This document shows, piece after piece, positions 34,930-42,604 of a stretch of DNA of 64,000 nt (position 1 is the stretch's first letter; every line of letters starts with the position of its first letter). The notes under the pieces are model-generated. The model saw only the letters and a list, made by a program, of their open reading frames with translations. It did not search any database and was not told the origin of the DNA. The DNA is taken from NCBI RefSeq assembly GCF_027107535.1, contig NZ_CP114283.1, positions 5,890,001 to 5,954,000 of the forward strand. Direction: 5' to 3'. The DNA is from Streptomyces aurantiacus (GTDB lineage: Bacteria; Actinomycetota; Actinomycetes; Streptomycetales; Streptomycetaceae). A program made the position numbers and the translations under genes.

Positions 34930-35071
34930 CACACCTCCATCCGGTCATCGCGCGGAGGTTCATCCCCGTCAACCCCGCACGTCGCGCCCCTCCGGACCAG
35001 GAGAGCGCTGCGAGCGATCCCTCTCGGATCCCTCGTGCGCCGCCCGGCTCCAGTGCTCCGGGCGTCCGGTG

Positions 35072-35096
35072 ACACGACACCCGTAAGGGTGCGTGT
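35072..35096. terminator. Stem-loop between MerR and STAS genes
   Basis: ACACGACACCC (35072-35082) pairs with GGGTGCGTGT (35087-35096) except for one bulged A, around a GTAA loop. It lies 127 bases past the MerR stop. It may be a terminator, or a leader structure for the STAS gene. Confidence 0.35.
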
Positions 35097-35222
35097 GCCC
35101 CGCATTCGAGCGGGCAATGGGGCAGGACGAAACTCCCCGTGAATCCCGGACACGCTGTCCGCGGTACGTCCACGAAGGCCGTGCCCCGCACTGGGGGAAG
35201 GCCGTGGCCGCCGCGCGGGACC

Positions 35223-35654
35223 TCACGGCGGCTGCGGGGCTCTCTTGCGCGCCGGTCCGACGGTGCCGGCCGCGGCGGCCCTGAGGAGACGGCGGAAGGT
35301 GGAGCACTCGGCGTGGCTCGGAGCGGGGCAGGCCGCGGCGTGCCTCAGGGAGTCACGCAGGACGCCGAGCTCGTGGATCGTCCGGTCCAGCTCGTCCGCC
35401 CTGGCGACCAGCAACTGCCGGTCGATGCGCGGCTGTCCGTCCGGCGCGAACATGCCGGCGATCTCGTCGAGCGAGAACCCGGCTGTGCGCCCCAACGCGA
35501 TCAGCGCCAGGCGCTCCAGCACACCGGGGTCGTACTGGCGGCGCAGGCCCCGTCTGCCGACCGGGCTGATCAGGCCCTTCTCCTCGTAGTACCGCAGCGT
35601 CGAGGCGGGAACCCCGGCGCGGTGTGCCACCTCGGCGATGTCCAGCTCTGTCAT
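35223..35654 (-). CDS. MerR-family transcriptional regulator
   Basis: 143 residues. The N-terminal winged helix is classical: DIAEVAHRAGVPASTLRYYEEKGLISPVGRRGLRRQYDP, followed by LERLALIALGRTAGFSLDEIAGMF, and a long dimer helix. In the C-terminal part CPAPSHAEC holds two Cys residues that might act as a sensor, but the soxR Cys-cluster pattern is not present. It diverges from a methyltransferase gene, and a CTCAAGT-type repeated element lies between them. Probably it activates that gene. Confidence 0.88.
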   Translation of the reverse strand: MTELDIAEVAHRAGVPASTLRYYEEKGLISPVGRRGLRRQYDPGVLERLALIALGRTAGFSLDEIAGMFAPDGQPRIDRQLLVARADELDRTIHELGVLRDSLRHAAACPAPSHAECSTFRRLLRAAAAGTVGPARKRAPQPP

Positions 35655-35658
35655 CCTC

Positions 35659-35686
35659 TTGACCTCAAGTCGGCTTCAAGTAGCAC
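35659..35686 (+). promoter_or_regulatory. Probable MerR-controlled promoter
   Basis: TTGACC (35659-35664) is followed by two copies of a TCAAGT-type element, CTCAAGT at 35664-35670 and TTCAAGT at 35675-35681, and then TAGCAC or CACGGT as a -10. The 11-base period of the repeat, one helical turn, fits a dimer-binding site between -35 and -10, as for MerR activators. CCTCAAGT is also the left half of the known SoxR box. Confidence 0.5.
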
Positions 35687-35729
35687 GGTGTCACCTCCGC
35701 CCGGCCACGGCAACCACAGGGGACGAATC

Positions 35730-36572
35730 ATGGACATCACGCGCAGGAACGACGACGAGCAGGCGGCCCGCTGGAACGGTCCCGCCGGCCATGCCTGGGT
35801 CGAGTCGCAGGCCGTACTGGACGAACTGTTCAGGCCCTTCGAGGACCTGCTGGTCGAGGCTGTCGTCGCCGAGCACGGGAGCCAGGTGCTCGACGTCGGC
35901 TGCGGCACCGGCAGCACCACGCTCGCCGTCGCGCGGCGAACAGGCGCGCGAGGGCGCTGTGTCGGCGTCGATGTGTCCGAGCCGATGGTCACCGCTGCCC
36001 GGGCGCGCGCCGATCGGGAGGGCGCACAGGCCTCCTTCGTTCTCGCCGACGCCGAGGACCACGCGTTCGAGCCCGCAAGCTTCGACATGGTGATCTCGCG
36101 CTTCGGTGTCATGTTCTTCAAGGACTCCGTCCGGGCCTTCGCCAACCTGCGGCGGGCGGCGCGGGACGGTGCCAAGCTCAGGTTCATCACGTGGCGCGCC
36201 CCTGCGGAGAATCCGTTCATGACGACGGCCGAACGCGCCGCGGCGCCCTTCATGCCGAGTCTTCCCGCCCGCCGCCCGGACGAGCCGGGCCAGTTCGCGT
36301 TCGCCGATCCGGACCGGGTCCGCGGCATCCTGGAGGAGAGCGGCTGGACCGGGGGCGACCTGCGGCCGGTCGACGTGCCGTGCGTTCTGCCCGAGAGCGA
36401 GCTGGTGCGGTACTTCACACGGCTCGGCCCGCTCGGCCTGGTCCTGCGCGAGGCGGACGAGTCCACCCGTGAACGTGTCGTCGCAACGGTCCGCGCCGCG
36501 TTCGACCCGTATGTGCACGGTGCGGAGGTCCGCTTCACGGCGGCCTGCTGGACTGTCGGCGCCCAGGCATAG
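35730..36572 (+). CDS. SAM-dependent class I methyltransferase
   Basis: 280 residues from ATG 35730. QVLDVGCGTGSTTLAVARR is SAM-binding motif I; VDVSEPMVTAARARA and SFDMVISRFGVMFFKDSVRAFANLRR are the following UbiE/Methyltransf_11-type blocks. The MNGPAGHAW-like N-terminus (ARWNGPAGHAWVESQ) is typical of a Streptomyces clade of uncharacterised small-molecule methyltransferases. It diverges from a MerR regulator and shares its promoter region. The substrate is unknown. Confidence 0.9.
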   Translation: MDITRRNDDEQAARWNGPAGHAWVESQAVLDELFRPFEDLLVEAVVAEHGSQVLDVGCGTGSTTLAVARRTGARGRCVGVDVSEPMVTAARARADREGAQASFVLADAEDHAFEPASFDMVISRFGVMFFKDSVRAFANLRRAARDGAKLRFITWRAPAENPFMTTAERAAAPFMPSLPARRPDEPGQFAFADPDRVRGILEESGWTGGDLRPVDVPCVLPESELVRYFTRLGPLGLVLREADESTRERVVATVRAAFDPYVHGAEVRFTAACWTVGAQA

Positions 36573-36800
36573 GCACGGTCCCGCCGAGCGCCCCGGGCCG
36601 AGACCGCAACTTCGCCGGCGACGAGGCGCCGCTCCGCGAGGTCGCGGATGAATGCGCCGGCCCGGGCGGGCAAGGGCGGCGCACGCGACGGCAGGACGGT
36701 CCGAGGCGGTCGGCGCTGCGCCGGCCGCGTGATCGACGACTGGGCAACAGTCGCTCCGCACACCTGGAGTCGGCAGGGCGGGGGTGTGAGGCTGGGGCGC

Positions 36801-38282
36801 ATGAAGTCTCGCACCGCCTTGCCTGCCCTCGCTGTCTGCGCCGTCTGTGTCGTCCTCGCCCCGCTCGGCGGATGCGGCAGTGACGACGCGGGCCGGGAAC
36901 CGTCACCTTCCGGTGGCGCGCCCTCGTCCGCCGGGGTCCCCAGCCCTCCGGCGGAGAGCAGGCGGCCGGTGTCCGGGGACGGTTCGAAGGACCCCGACGA
37001 CATCAACGGAGACGGGTTCCGCGACCTCGTGGTGTCCGTGTCCCTCGGCAAGGACCCGAACAATCCCGGCGGCGACGACCGGGTCGGGGTGGTCCACGGA
37101 TCGGCCGAGGGGCTCGATCCCTCGACACGCACCGTGTACGGGCGCCGCGACCTGGGCCTGCCCGAGCCTCCCGAGAACCCGGACGCCACCACGAGCGGCG
37201 ACCATGTGGCCGCGGAGTCGGTGGTCACCGCCGACCTGGACGGCGACGGCTTCCCGGACTTCGTCACGTCCTTCGCCGGCGAGGTGGTGTCCGACGCACA
37301 GGTATCCACTAGGCGCACCGCCCCGTACGTCACCTGGGGCAGTCCCGGCGGACCCGAGGCGGGATCCGGAGCGACCCCGGTGCGGTTGCCGGGGAGCGCG
37401 TCCGCACTGGGCGTGGAGTCCGTCGTCCGCGGCGACTTCGACGGGGACGGGCACCACGACCTCGCGGCACTCGCGCAGAACCACTCGTCCGTGGTGCTGC
37501 TGTACGGCCCCTTCACCCGAGCCGGTGCGCCGGCCCGCACCGACACCGGTCTGCCCTGGCAGTGGGGCGAACTCGTCGCGGACGACATCGACCCGTCGGG
37601 CGAGCCACGCGCCACCTCCCTGCTGCTCCACCAAGCGAGCGACGGCGAGCAGTCCGGCAACACCTTCTATCCGGCCCGCCGCGGCACCGCCCTCGCCGGA
37701 AAGGGGAAGGAGTTGCGCCTCGGCAACGCCCACGCGTTCGGCGACTTCGACGGCGACGGGCAACGCGACGTGGCCATCGGGGACGACCGCAGCCGTAACA
37801 ACGAACCGGGTTACGAGACCGAGGCGCCCGAGGTGGACGGAACCCTCACGGTGCACCCCGGCAGCGGGGCCGCGCCGGACACGTACCGACTGCCCGACGT
37901 GCCGAAGGGCCGGTCCAACTACTACGGGCCCGGAGGCATCGTGGCCGCCGATCCGGACGGCGACGGCCGCGACGGCATCCTGGTCGCCACGTACGAGGGG
38001 GCCACGTTCATCGACGGGGAGCGGCGTACCCCCGTACTGCGCCAGGGAGCCGCGAGGACGGAAAGCCGGAAGACGCCCGCGAAGTGGCGGCACGCCCGGC
38101 CTGCGGGCGCCGCCGACTTCGACGACGACGGCAAGGACGAACTGATCCTCAACTGGGCGTCCGACGCGATGTTCGGCCTCTACGGCCAGTACCCCACGCA
38201 CTGGTGGATCACCGAAGGCACCACGTCCCGCGACCAGACGTCCTTCGCGACGACGAACTTCGGAGGGGGCGGATCCCGCTAG
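36801..38282 (+). CDS. FG-GAP/VCBS repeat lipoprotein
   Basis: 493 residues from ATG 36801; in-frame GTG 36786 is an alternative. The lipobox LGGC gives a lipoprotein signal. The mature protein has a Ser/Pro/Gly-rich linker and then six calcium-type repeats of the form DxDGDGxxD: DINGDGFRDLVV, ADLDGDGFPDFV, GDFDGDGHHDLA, GDFDGDGQRDVAIG, ADPDGDGRDGI and ADFDDDGKDEL. This is an integrin-alpha-like beta-propeller fixed to the membrane, probably binding another protein or a polymer. The last WWITEGTTSRDQTSFATTNFG stretch suggests a secreted end. No operon partner is clear. Confidence 0.87.
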   Translation: MKSRTALPALAVCAVCVVLAPLGGCGSDDAGREPSPSGGAPSSAGVPSPPAESRRPVSGDGSKDPDDINGDGFRDLVVSVSLGKDPNNPGGDDRVGVVHGSAEGLDPSTRTVYGRRDLGLPEPPENPDATTSGDHVAAESVVTADLDGDGFPDFVTSFAGEVVSDAQVSTRRTAPYVTWGSPGGPEAGSGATPVRLPGSASALGVESVVRGDFDGDGHHDLAALAQNHSSVVLLYGPFTRAGAPARTDTGLPWQWGELVADDIDPSGEPRATSLLLHQASDGEQSGNTFYPARRGTALAGKGKELRLGNAHAFGDFDGDGQRDVAIGDDRSRNNEPGYETEAPEVDGTLTVHPGSGAAPDTYRLPDVPKGRSNYYGPGGIVAADPDGDGRDGILVATYEGATFIDGERRTPVLRQGAARTESRKTPAKWRHARPAGAADFDDDGKDELILNWASDAMFGLYGQYPTHWWITEGTTSRDQTSFATTNFGGGGSR

Positions 38283-38320
38283 GCCCTGCACCGAAGGCGA
38301 GCCGGCGGCCCCCGGTCCGT

Positions 38321-38824
38321 TCACTCCCCGTGGGGGGAGTTCACCGCGTCTGCGCGTTCGGCGGTCCAGGTGACGTGCGGGGGAACGATCCGTGCGCACA
38401 GGGGTCCGCCCTGTGCGTCGGTCAACCCGAGGCGTGCCACCAGGAGGCCTTCGTGGGCGGCAGCGGCGAGCACTTCGGCGGGGATGACGTCGAGCATGAG
38501 CTTGGCGCGCCGGAACATCGTGAAGAGGCCCGCCCCGTCGACCGTGCCCCACGACAGGTAGATGAACCGCCGGCCCAGACGGTCCTGCACGTAGGGGCCT
38601 TTCACGTCGGTGCCTGTCGGCGACGCCGTCGCGGTGCATTCCAGGGTCCAGGTCGCCGACTCGGCGTCCCCGGGCTGGGGTTCGAGAAGTTCACCGGGAC
38701 GATCGCGGCGTTGCACGGCGACGTGGAGGTTGTCGTAAGCCGGGACGTTCCCGTCGGCGGGAGCGGGGCGGGTGAGGCCGGGCAGGTCGACGGCGTCGAT
38801 ACGGATGCGCATACCGGCCATCAT
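38321..38824 (-). CDS. DUF5990 family protein
   Basis: About 167 residues; the start is uncertain among ATG 38824, 38821 and 38812 (MRIRIDAV). The sequence shows LHVAVQRRDRPGELLEPQPGDAESATWTLEC, GPYVQDRLGRRFIYLSWGTVDG and FRRAKLMLDVIP, which I recognise as the DUF5990 core. The family is cytosolic, probably all-beta, of unknown function. It diverges from the metallophore-like operon at 39207, but a short tandem repeat and about 380 bases lie between them, so a shared role is not supported. Confidence 0.82.
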   Translation of the reverse strand: MMAGMRIRIDAVDLPGLTRPAPADGNVPAYDNLHVAVQRRDRPGELLEPQPGDAESATWTLECTATASPTGTDVKGPYVQDRLGRRFIYLSWGTVDGAGLFTMFRRAKLMLDVIPAEVLAAAAHEGLLVARLGLTDAQGGPLCARIVPPHVTWTAERADAVNSPHGE

Positions 38825-38920
38825 GCCGCCGACGTCCGGATCCCGTGCGAGGCGAGGCGACGCGGTCCGCGTGCGGACCCTGCTGTCGTCGGCCCACTGT
38901 CCGTCGTGTCCGCCCGGCCT

Positions 38921-38978
38921 CCTCCCCGTTCTCCCCGTTCCTCCCCGTTCCTCCCCGTTCTCCCCGTTCCTTCCCGCT
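38921..38978. repeat. Tandem repeat of CTCCCCGTTC units
   Basis: Six imperfect copies of a 9-10 base unit (CTCCCCGTTC) stand in a row in the gap upstream of DUF5990. All are on the same strand and strongly asymmetric (pyrimidine-rich). Slippage is likely and copy number may vary between strains. Confidence 0.8.
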
Positions 38979-39135
38979 CCGGACCGGCCGTCGCCGGGCT
39001 TGCTGGAGGCGGACACAGGACCGGAAGGCCTTACTGCATATGATGTGCAGATGCGTGTCTGCCGCACAAGAGAGAGCGCCGGAGTCGATCTCGGCGAGGC
39101 GCGGAGCGTGTGACCTGGGACTCCTGCGATTTAAA

Positions 39136-39150
39136 CGACAATCATGTTCA
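39136..39150. promoter_or_regulatory. Zur-box-like operator
   Basis: CGACAATCATGTTCA agrees at 12 of 15 positions with TGAAAATCATTTTCA, the actinobacterial zinc-uptake-regulator consensus as I recall it (7-1-7 palindrome). It lies 57 bases upstream of ATG 39207 in the least GC-rich part of the region, where a promoter is expected. Zinc-loaded Zur would repress the operon. Confidence 0.55.
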
Positions 39151-39206
39151 TGTAGGTTGTCGCCAGGTATCCGCACTGGCAGGACAAGAAGACAAGAACG
39201 AGGACC

Positions 39207-40709
39207 ATGAGATCTTCCCGCCGTCGACTGGCAGCCGGCCTGCTGCTCGCCCCGCTGCTCTCCGGCTGTTTCGCCTCCGGCGACGACGCGCCGTCCTCGG
39301 ACTCGTCCGGCTCCGGTGGCGGTCGTCTGCGTATGGCGATGGCCTTCACGCCGACGGAGAACTTCTCCCCGTACGGCCAGGACGCCTTCCACCTGTCCCG
39401 GCTGGGCGTCGCCGAGGGGCTGACACGGCTGGACGCCAACGGCACGGCGGTTCCCGCCCTCGCCGAGTCGTGGAGCCGTGAAAAGAGCGACCGCAGCTGG
39501 CTGTTCACGCTGCGGGACGCCAGGTTCCAGGACGGTGGCGAGGTCACCGCGCAGGCAGTCGCCTCCGCTCTCACGCACGTGACCGAGGCCGACCCCGCCC
39601 CCGCCGTGCTGTCCGGGGTGAAGCTGAGCGCCGAGGCCGTGGGCAGGGACCAGGTCCGCGTCAGCACCGGATCGGTCGACCCCGTCCTGCCGCTGCGGCT
39701 GTCCAACCCGAACCTGGCGGTGTTCTCCCCGAGGGCCTACGGGAAGAAGGGCACCGTGAACCCGGTCGGCACCGCCACCGGCCCCTTCGAACTGACCAGG
39801 ATATCCGGCGACACCGCGGCCACCCTCGACCGCTTCGACGACTACTGGGGCGGTCGCGCCCAAGCCTCCGGTGTCGACGCGAAGTTCATCGCCGACGGCA
39901 CCGCCCGCGCCAACGCCCTGCGCACCGGCGAGGCGGACACCGCCGAAGCCCTGCCCGTGGCGCAGGTCGCCTCCCTCGACAAGGACACCGTCCACGAGAC
40001 GAACACCGCCCGCAACACCAGCCTCCATCTCAACACCAGGTCCGGCCCGTTCGCCGATCCGGGACTGCGGGCGGCGGCGCGCGAGGCGATCGACACCTCC
40101 GTCATCGCCAGGGACGTCTACGAGGGTCATGCCGAGCCCGCCCAGGGCATCTACGGCCCGGCGCTGACCTGGGCCGCCGGCAAGCGGATCGAGCCCGTCG
40201 GACGGGCGAAGGCCTCCCCGGCCGACGGCAGGTCGATCACCCTGGCCACCTACACCAACCGGGCCGAGCTGCCCGAAGTCGCCCAGGTGCTGCAACAGCA
40301 ACTGGAGAAGGCCGGTTTCAAGGTGAAGCTGCGGGTGCGTGACTACTCCCGCCTGGAGAGCGACGCCCTGGCGGGGAAGTTCGACGCCTTCCTCGCCTCA
40401 CGCAACGTACTTCTCGACACCGGGGACCCGGTCTCCGCCCTGGCGTCGGACTACACCTGCGACGGCGCCTACAACCTGTCCCTGCTGTGCGACAAGAAGG
40501 TCGACGCGGCCGTCGACGCCGCGCAGAGCGTTTCCGAAACCGCCGAGCGGCAGGACGCCGTCATGGCGGCGGAAGCCACCCTCCTCGGCACCGACGCGGT
40601 CGTTCCACTGGTGCACCTGAAGGTCGTCACGGGCATCGGCTCCTCGGCGCGAGGCCTCCTGCTCGACCCGTACGAGCGCTCCTTCGTGGGCACCGGGACC
40701 CGGCGCTGA
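39207..40709 (+). CDS. Peptide/nickel-type ABC substrate-binding lipoprotein
   Basis: 500 residues, family 5 solute-binding protein (SBP_bac_5). LLAPLLSGC is the lipobox and GAGGA precedes ATG 39207. The family pattern includes LTRLDANGTAVPALAESWS, WLFTLRDARFQDGGEVTAQAVASAL and NPVGTATGPFELTR; such proteins bind oligopeptides, nickel or opine-type metallophores (CntA, NikA). It is five bases from the fused permease and is translated with it and an MFS exporter. The Zur-box-like site upstream suggests the ligand is a zinc chelate. No ATPase follows. Confidence 0.88.
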   Translation: MRSSRRRLAAGLLLAPLLSGCFASGDDAPSSDSSGSGGGRLRMAMAFTPTENFSPYGQDAFHLSRLGVAEGLTRLDANGTAVPALAESWSREKSDRSWLFTLRDARFQDGGEVTAQAVASALTHVTEADPAPAVLSGVKLSAEAVGRDQVRVSTGSVDPVLPLRLSNPNLAVFSPRAYGKKGTVNPVGTATGPFELTRISGDTAATLDRFDDYWGGRAQASGVDAKFIADGTARANALRTGEADTAEALPVAQVASLDKDTVHETNTARNTSLHLNTRSGPFADPGLRAAAREAIDTSVIARDVYEGHAEPAQGIYGPALTWAAGKRIEPVGRAKASPADGRSITLATYTNRAELPEVAQVLQQQLEKAGFKVKLRVRDYSRLESDALAGKFDAFLASRNVLLDTGDPVSALASDYTCDGAYNLSLLCDKKVDAAVDAAQSVSETAERQDAVMAAEATLLGTDAVVPLVHLKVVTGIGSSARGLLLDPYERSFVGTGTRR

Positions 40710-40714
40710 ACGAC

Positions 40715-42604
40715 ATGCCCGGCTTCCTGGTCAAAGGCACCGCCGCCCTGCGCCGCCTCGCGCGGGGCGGCGGGCTCACGCTGCTGTGGCGGGCCGTGCT
40801 CGCGGCCGCTCTGGTGTGCGGGATCGGCCTGCTGCCGTGGCTGTCCCGTACGGACCCGGCCCTGACCGTGTTCAAGGCCCGGTCGTCGGAACGCGACCCG
40901 ACGCCCGGGGCGCTGCAGGCCGTGCGCGACGAACTCGGGCTGGACGAGGGCCCGTTCGGGCTCCTCGGTGACTGGCTGAGCGGGCTGTCGCGCGGCGACG
41001 CGGGGCGCTCGTGGATCTCCGGCGCCGACGTGCTCCCGTCCGTCACGTCAGCCCTCGGCGTCTCCCTGCTGCTCATGGCAGGGGCCCTGGTGATCGCCGC
41101 GGGCACGGCCTCGGCGGTGTGCGCCCGCACTCTGTGGCTGGGCTCGCGGCGCCGGCTCGGCGAACGTACCTCGGGCGGCTCGGCGTCGGCCGTGCTGGCC
41201 GCACTTCCGGAGTTCCTCCTCGCCGCCGTCCTGGCCTCGGTGGTCGGAGTGCAGCTGGGCTGGCTGCCCGCCCTGGGCTGGTACGGCCCGCAGTGGATGG
41301 TGCTCCCCGCCCTCGCCCTCGGGCTGCCCGCCGGGGCGGTGCTGGGGCGGATGCTGGACGATCTGCTGCCCGGTGCCTTCACCGAGCCGTGGGCGCTGGC
41401 CGCCGCCGCGCGCGGCGTTTTGCCCAAGTCGCTGGCCCGGCAGGCGCTGCGCCGCTGCGTCCCCGGACTACTGCCCAACCTGGGCCTGTTCGTCGTCGGA
41501 CTGACCGGTGGATCGGTCGCCGTGGAGCAGATCTTCGACATCCCCGGACTCGGTCGGCTCACCCTGCGCGCCGCCCTCGCCCAGGACCTGCCCGTGCTGC
41601 AGACCGGCACGCTCGCTCTCGTTCTGCTCGCGGCCGCCGCCGGGATGCTTGCCCGGCTCGCGGCCCGGTGGCTGATCGGCCCCGCGCTCCGCGACGGCGC
41701 CCTGCACTCCCAGCACCGGCCCGAGCCTCCCGCGCCCCGGACGACGCCTCTGCTGTACGCGGCGCTCCTCCTCGCGGTCATCGGCCTGGGGCTGCCGCGC
41801 GACCCGCTCGCCCTGGACACCGCCGTCCGGCTCCGGGCGCCGTCCGCCGCGCATCCGTTCGGCACCGACGCGCTCGGCCGCGACGTCCTGGCCCGTATCG
41901 CGCACGGTGCGCTGAGCACCCTCACCATCGCCCTCGCGGTGACCGCCGTCGCCCTGGTGCTCGGGGTACTGCTGGGAATGCTGCCCCGGCTGTCCGGACC
42001 CCTGGTCGACTCCGTCAACGCCGTACCTCCCGTCCTGGCGGCGCTCCTCGTCACCGGGGCCGCAGGCAGCGGCCCCTGGACACCGGCACTCGCCGTGGCC
42101 GTCGTCGCCTGGTCACCGCTGGCCGCCCACGCCTCCGCGCTGCTCCAACAGGAGCGGGCCACCACCCACTTGACCGCCACCCGCGCCCTCGGTGCCGGAC
42201 GTCGGTACCTGCTCACGCACGAGCTGCTCCCGGCCGTCCTGCCGCCCGTCACCCGTCACGCCCTGCTCCGGCTGCCCGGCATCGCCCTCGCCCTGGCCTC
42301 GCTCGGCTTCCTCGGCCTGGGCGCCCAGCCTCCGTCCCCCGAGTGGGGCCTTCTCCTCGCCGAGAACCAGCCCTACGTGGAACGCGCCCCGTGGGCGGTC
42401 CTCGCTCCGGCCGCCGTCCTCGCCGTGCTGGGGGCCCTGGCGGTGACCGCGGCAGGAGGCGTACGCCGTCCCCGGCCCCCGAAGCGGCTCCGGCGTTCCG
42501 CGGCGCCCTGCGCCGGACGCTCCGGCCCCCCCGACCCCCAGGAACCGTCCGCGTCCGCCCCGGACCGGACCCCCGTACTCGTCTCCCCCACGGACACCCC
42601 ATGA
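40715..42604 (+). CDS. Fused ABC permease (DppB-DppC-type)
   Basis: 629 residues, twice the usual permease length. The N-half (1-320) carries the DppB-like region with EQIFDIPGLGRLTLRAALAQDLPVLQ; the C-half has the DppC landmark FGTDALGRDVLARIAHGALSTLTIALAV and LGFLGLGAQPPSPEWGLLLAENQ. Membrane segments occur in both halves. Thus one chain replaces the NikB and NikC (CntB and CntC) subunits. The last 50 residues form a Pro-rich cytoplasmic tail. It starts five bases after the binding-protein stop and overlaps the next gene in ATGA. An ATPase is needed but is not encoded nearby. Confidence 0.9.
   Translation: MPGFLVKGTAALRRLARGGGLTLLWRAVLAAALVCGIGLLPWLSRTDPALTVFKARSSERDPTPGALQAVRDELGLDEGPFGLLGDWLSGLSRGDAGRSWISGADVLPSVTSALGVSLLLMAGALVIAAGTASAVCARTLWLGSRRRLGERTSGGSASAVLAALPEFLLAAVLASVVGVQLGWLPALGWYGPQWMVLPALALGLPAGAVLGRMLDDLLPGAFTEPWALAAAARGVLPKSLARQALRRCVPGLLPNLGLFVVGLTGGSVAVEQIFDIPGLGRLTLRAALAQDLPVLQTGTLALVLLAAAAGMLARLAARWLIGPALRDGALHSQHRPEPPAPRTTPLLYAALLLAVIGLGLPRDPLALDTAVRLRAPSAAHPFGTDALGRDVLARIAHGALSTLTIALAVTAVALVLGVLLGMLPRLSGPLVDSVNAVPPVLAALLVTGAAGSGPWTPALAVAVVAWSPLAAHASALLQQERATTHLTATRALGAGRRYLLTHELLPAVLPPVTRHALLRLPGIALALASLGFLGLGAQPPSPEWGLLLAENQPYVERAPWAVLAPAAVLAVLGALAVTAAGGVRRPRPPKRLRRSAAPCAGRSGPPDPQEPSASAPDRTPVLVSPTDTP

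Larger units (their letters stand above)
38825..39206. other. Control region of the metallophore-like operon
   Basis: 382 bases without a recognised gene. It holds the tandem repeat at 38921, the dyad CTGCA-TATGATG-TGCAG near 39033-39049, and the Zur-box-like site at 39136, after which the leader of the binding-protein gene begins. Confidence 0.5.

Noticed and set aside
36573..36800. Possible remnant (FIRDLAERRLVAGEVAVSA, minus strand) between methyltransferase and FG-GAP lipoprotein
   Set aside because: Too short and not matching a family; no support for a gene.
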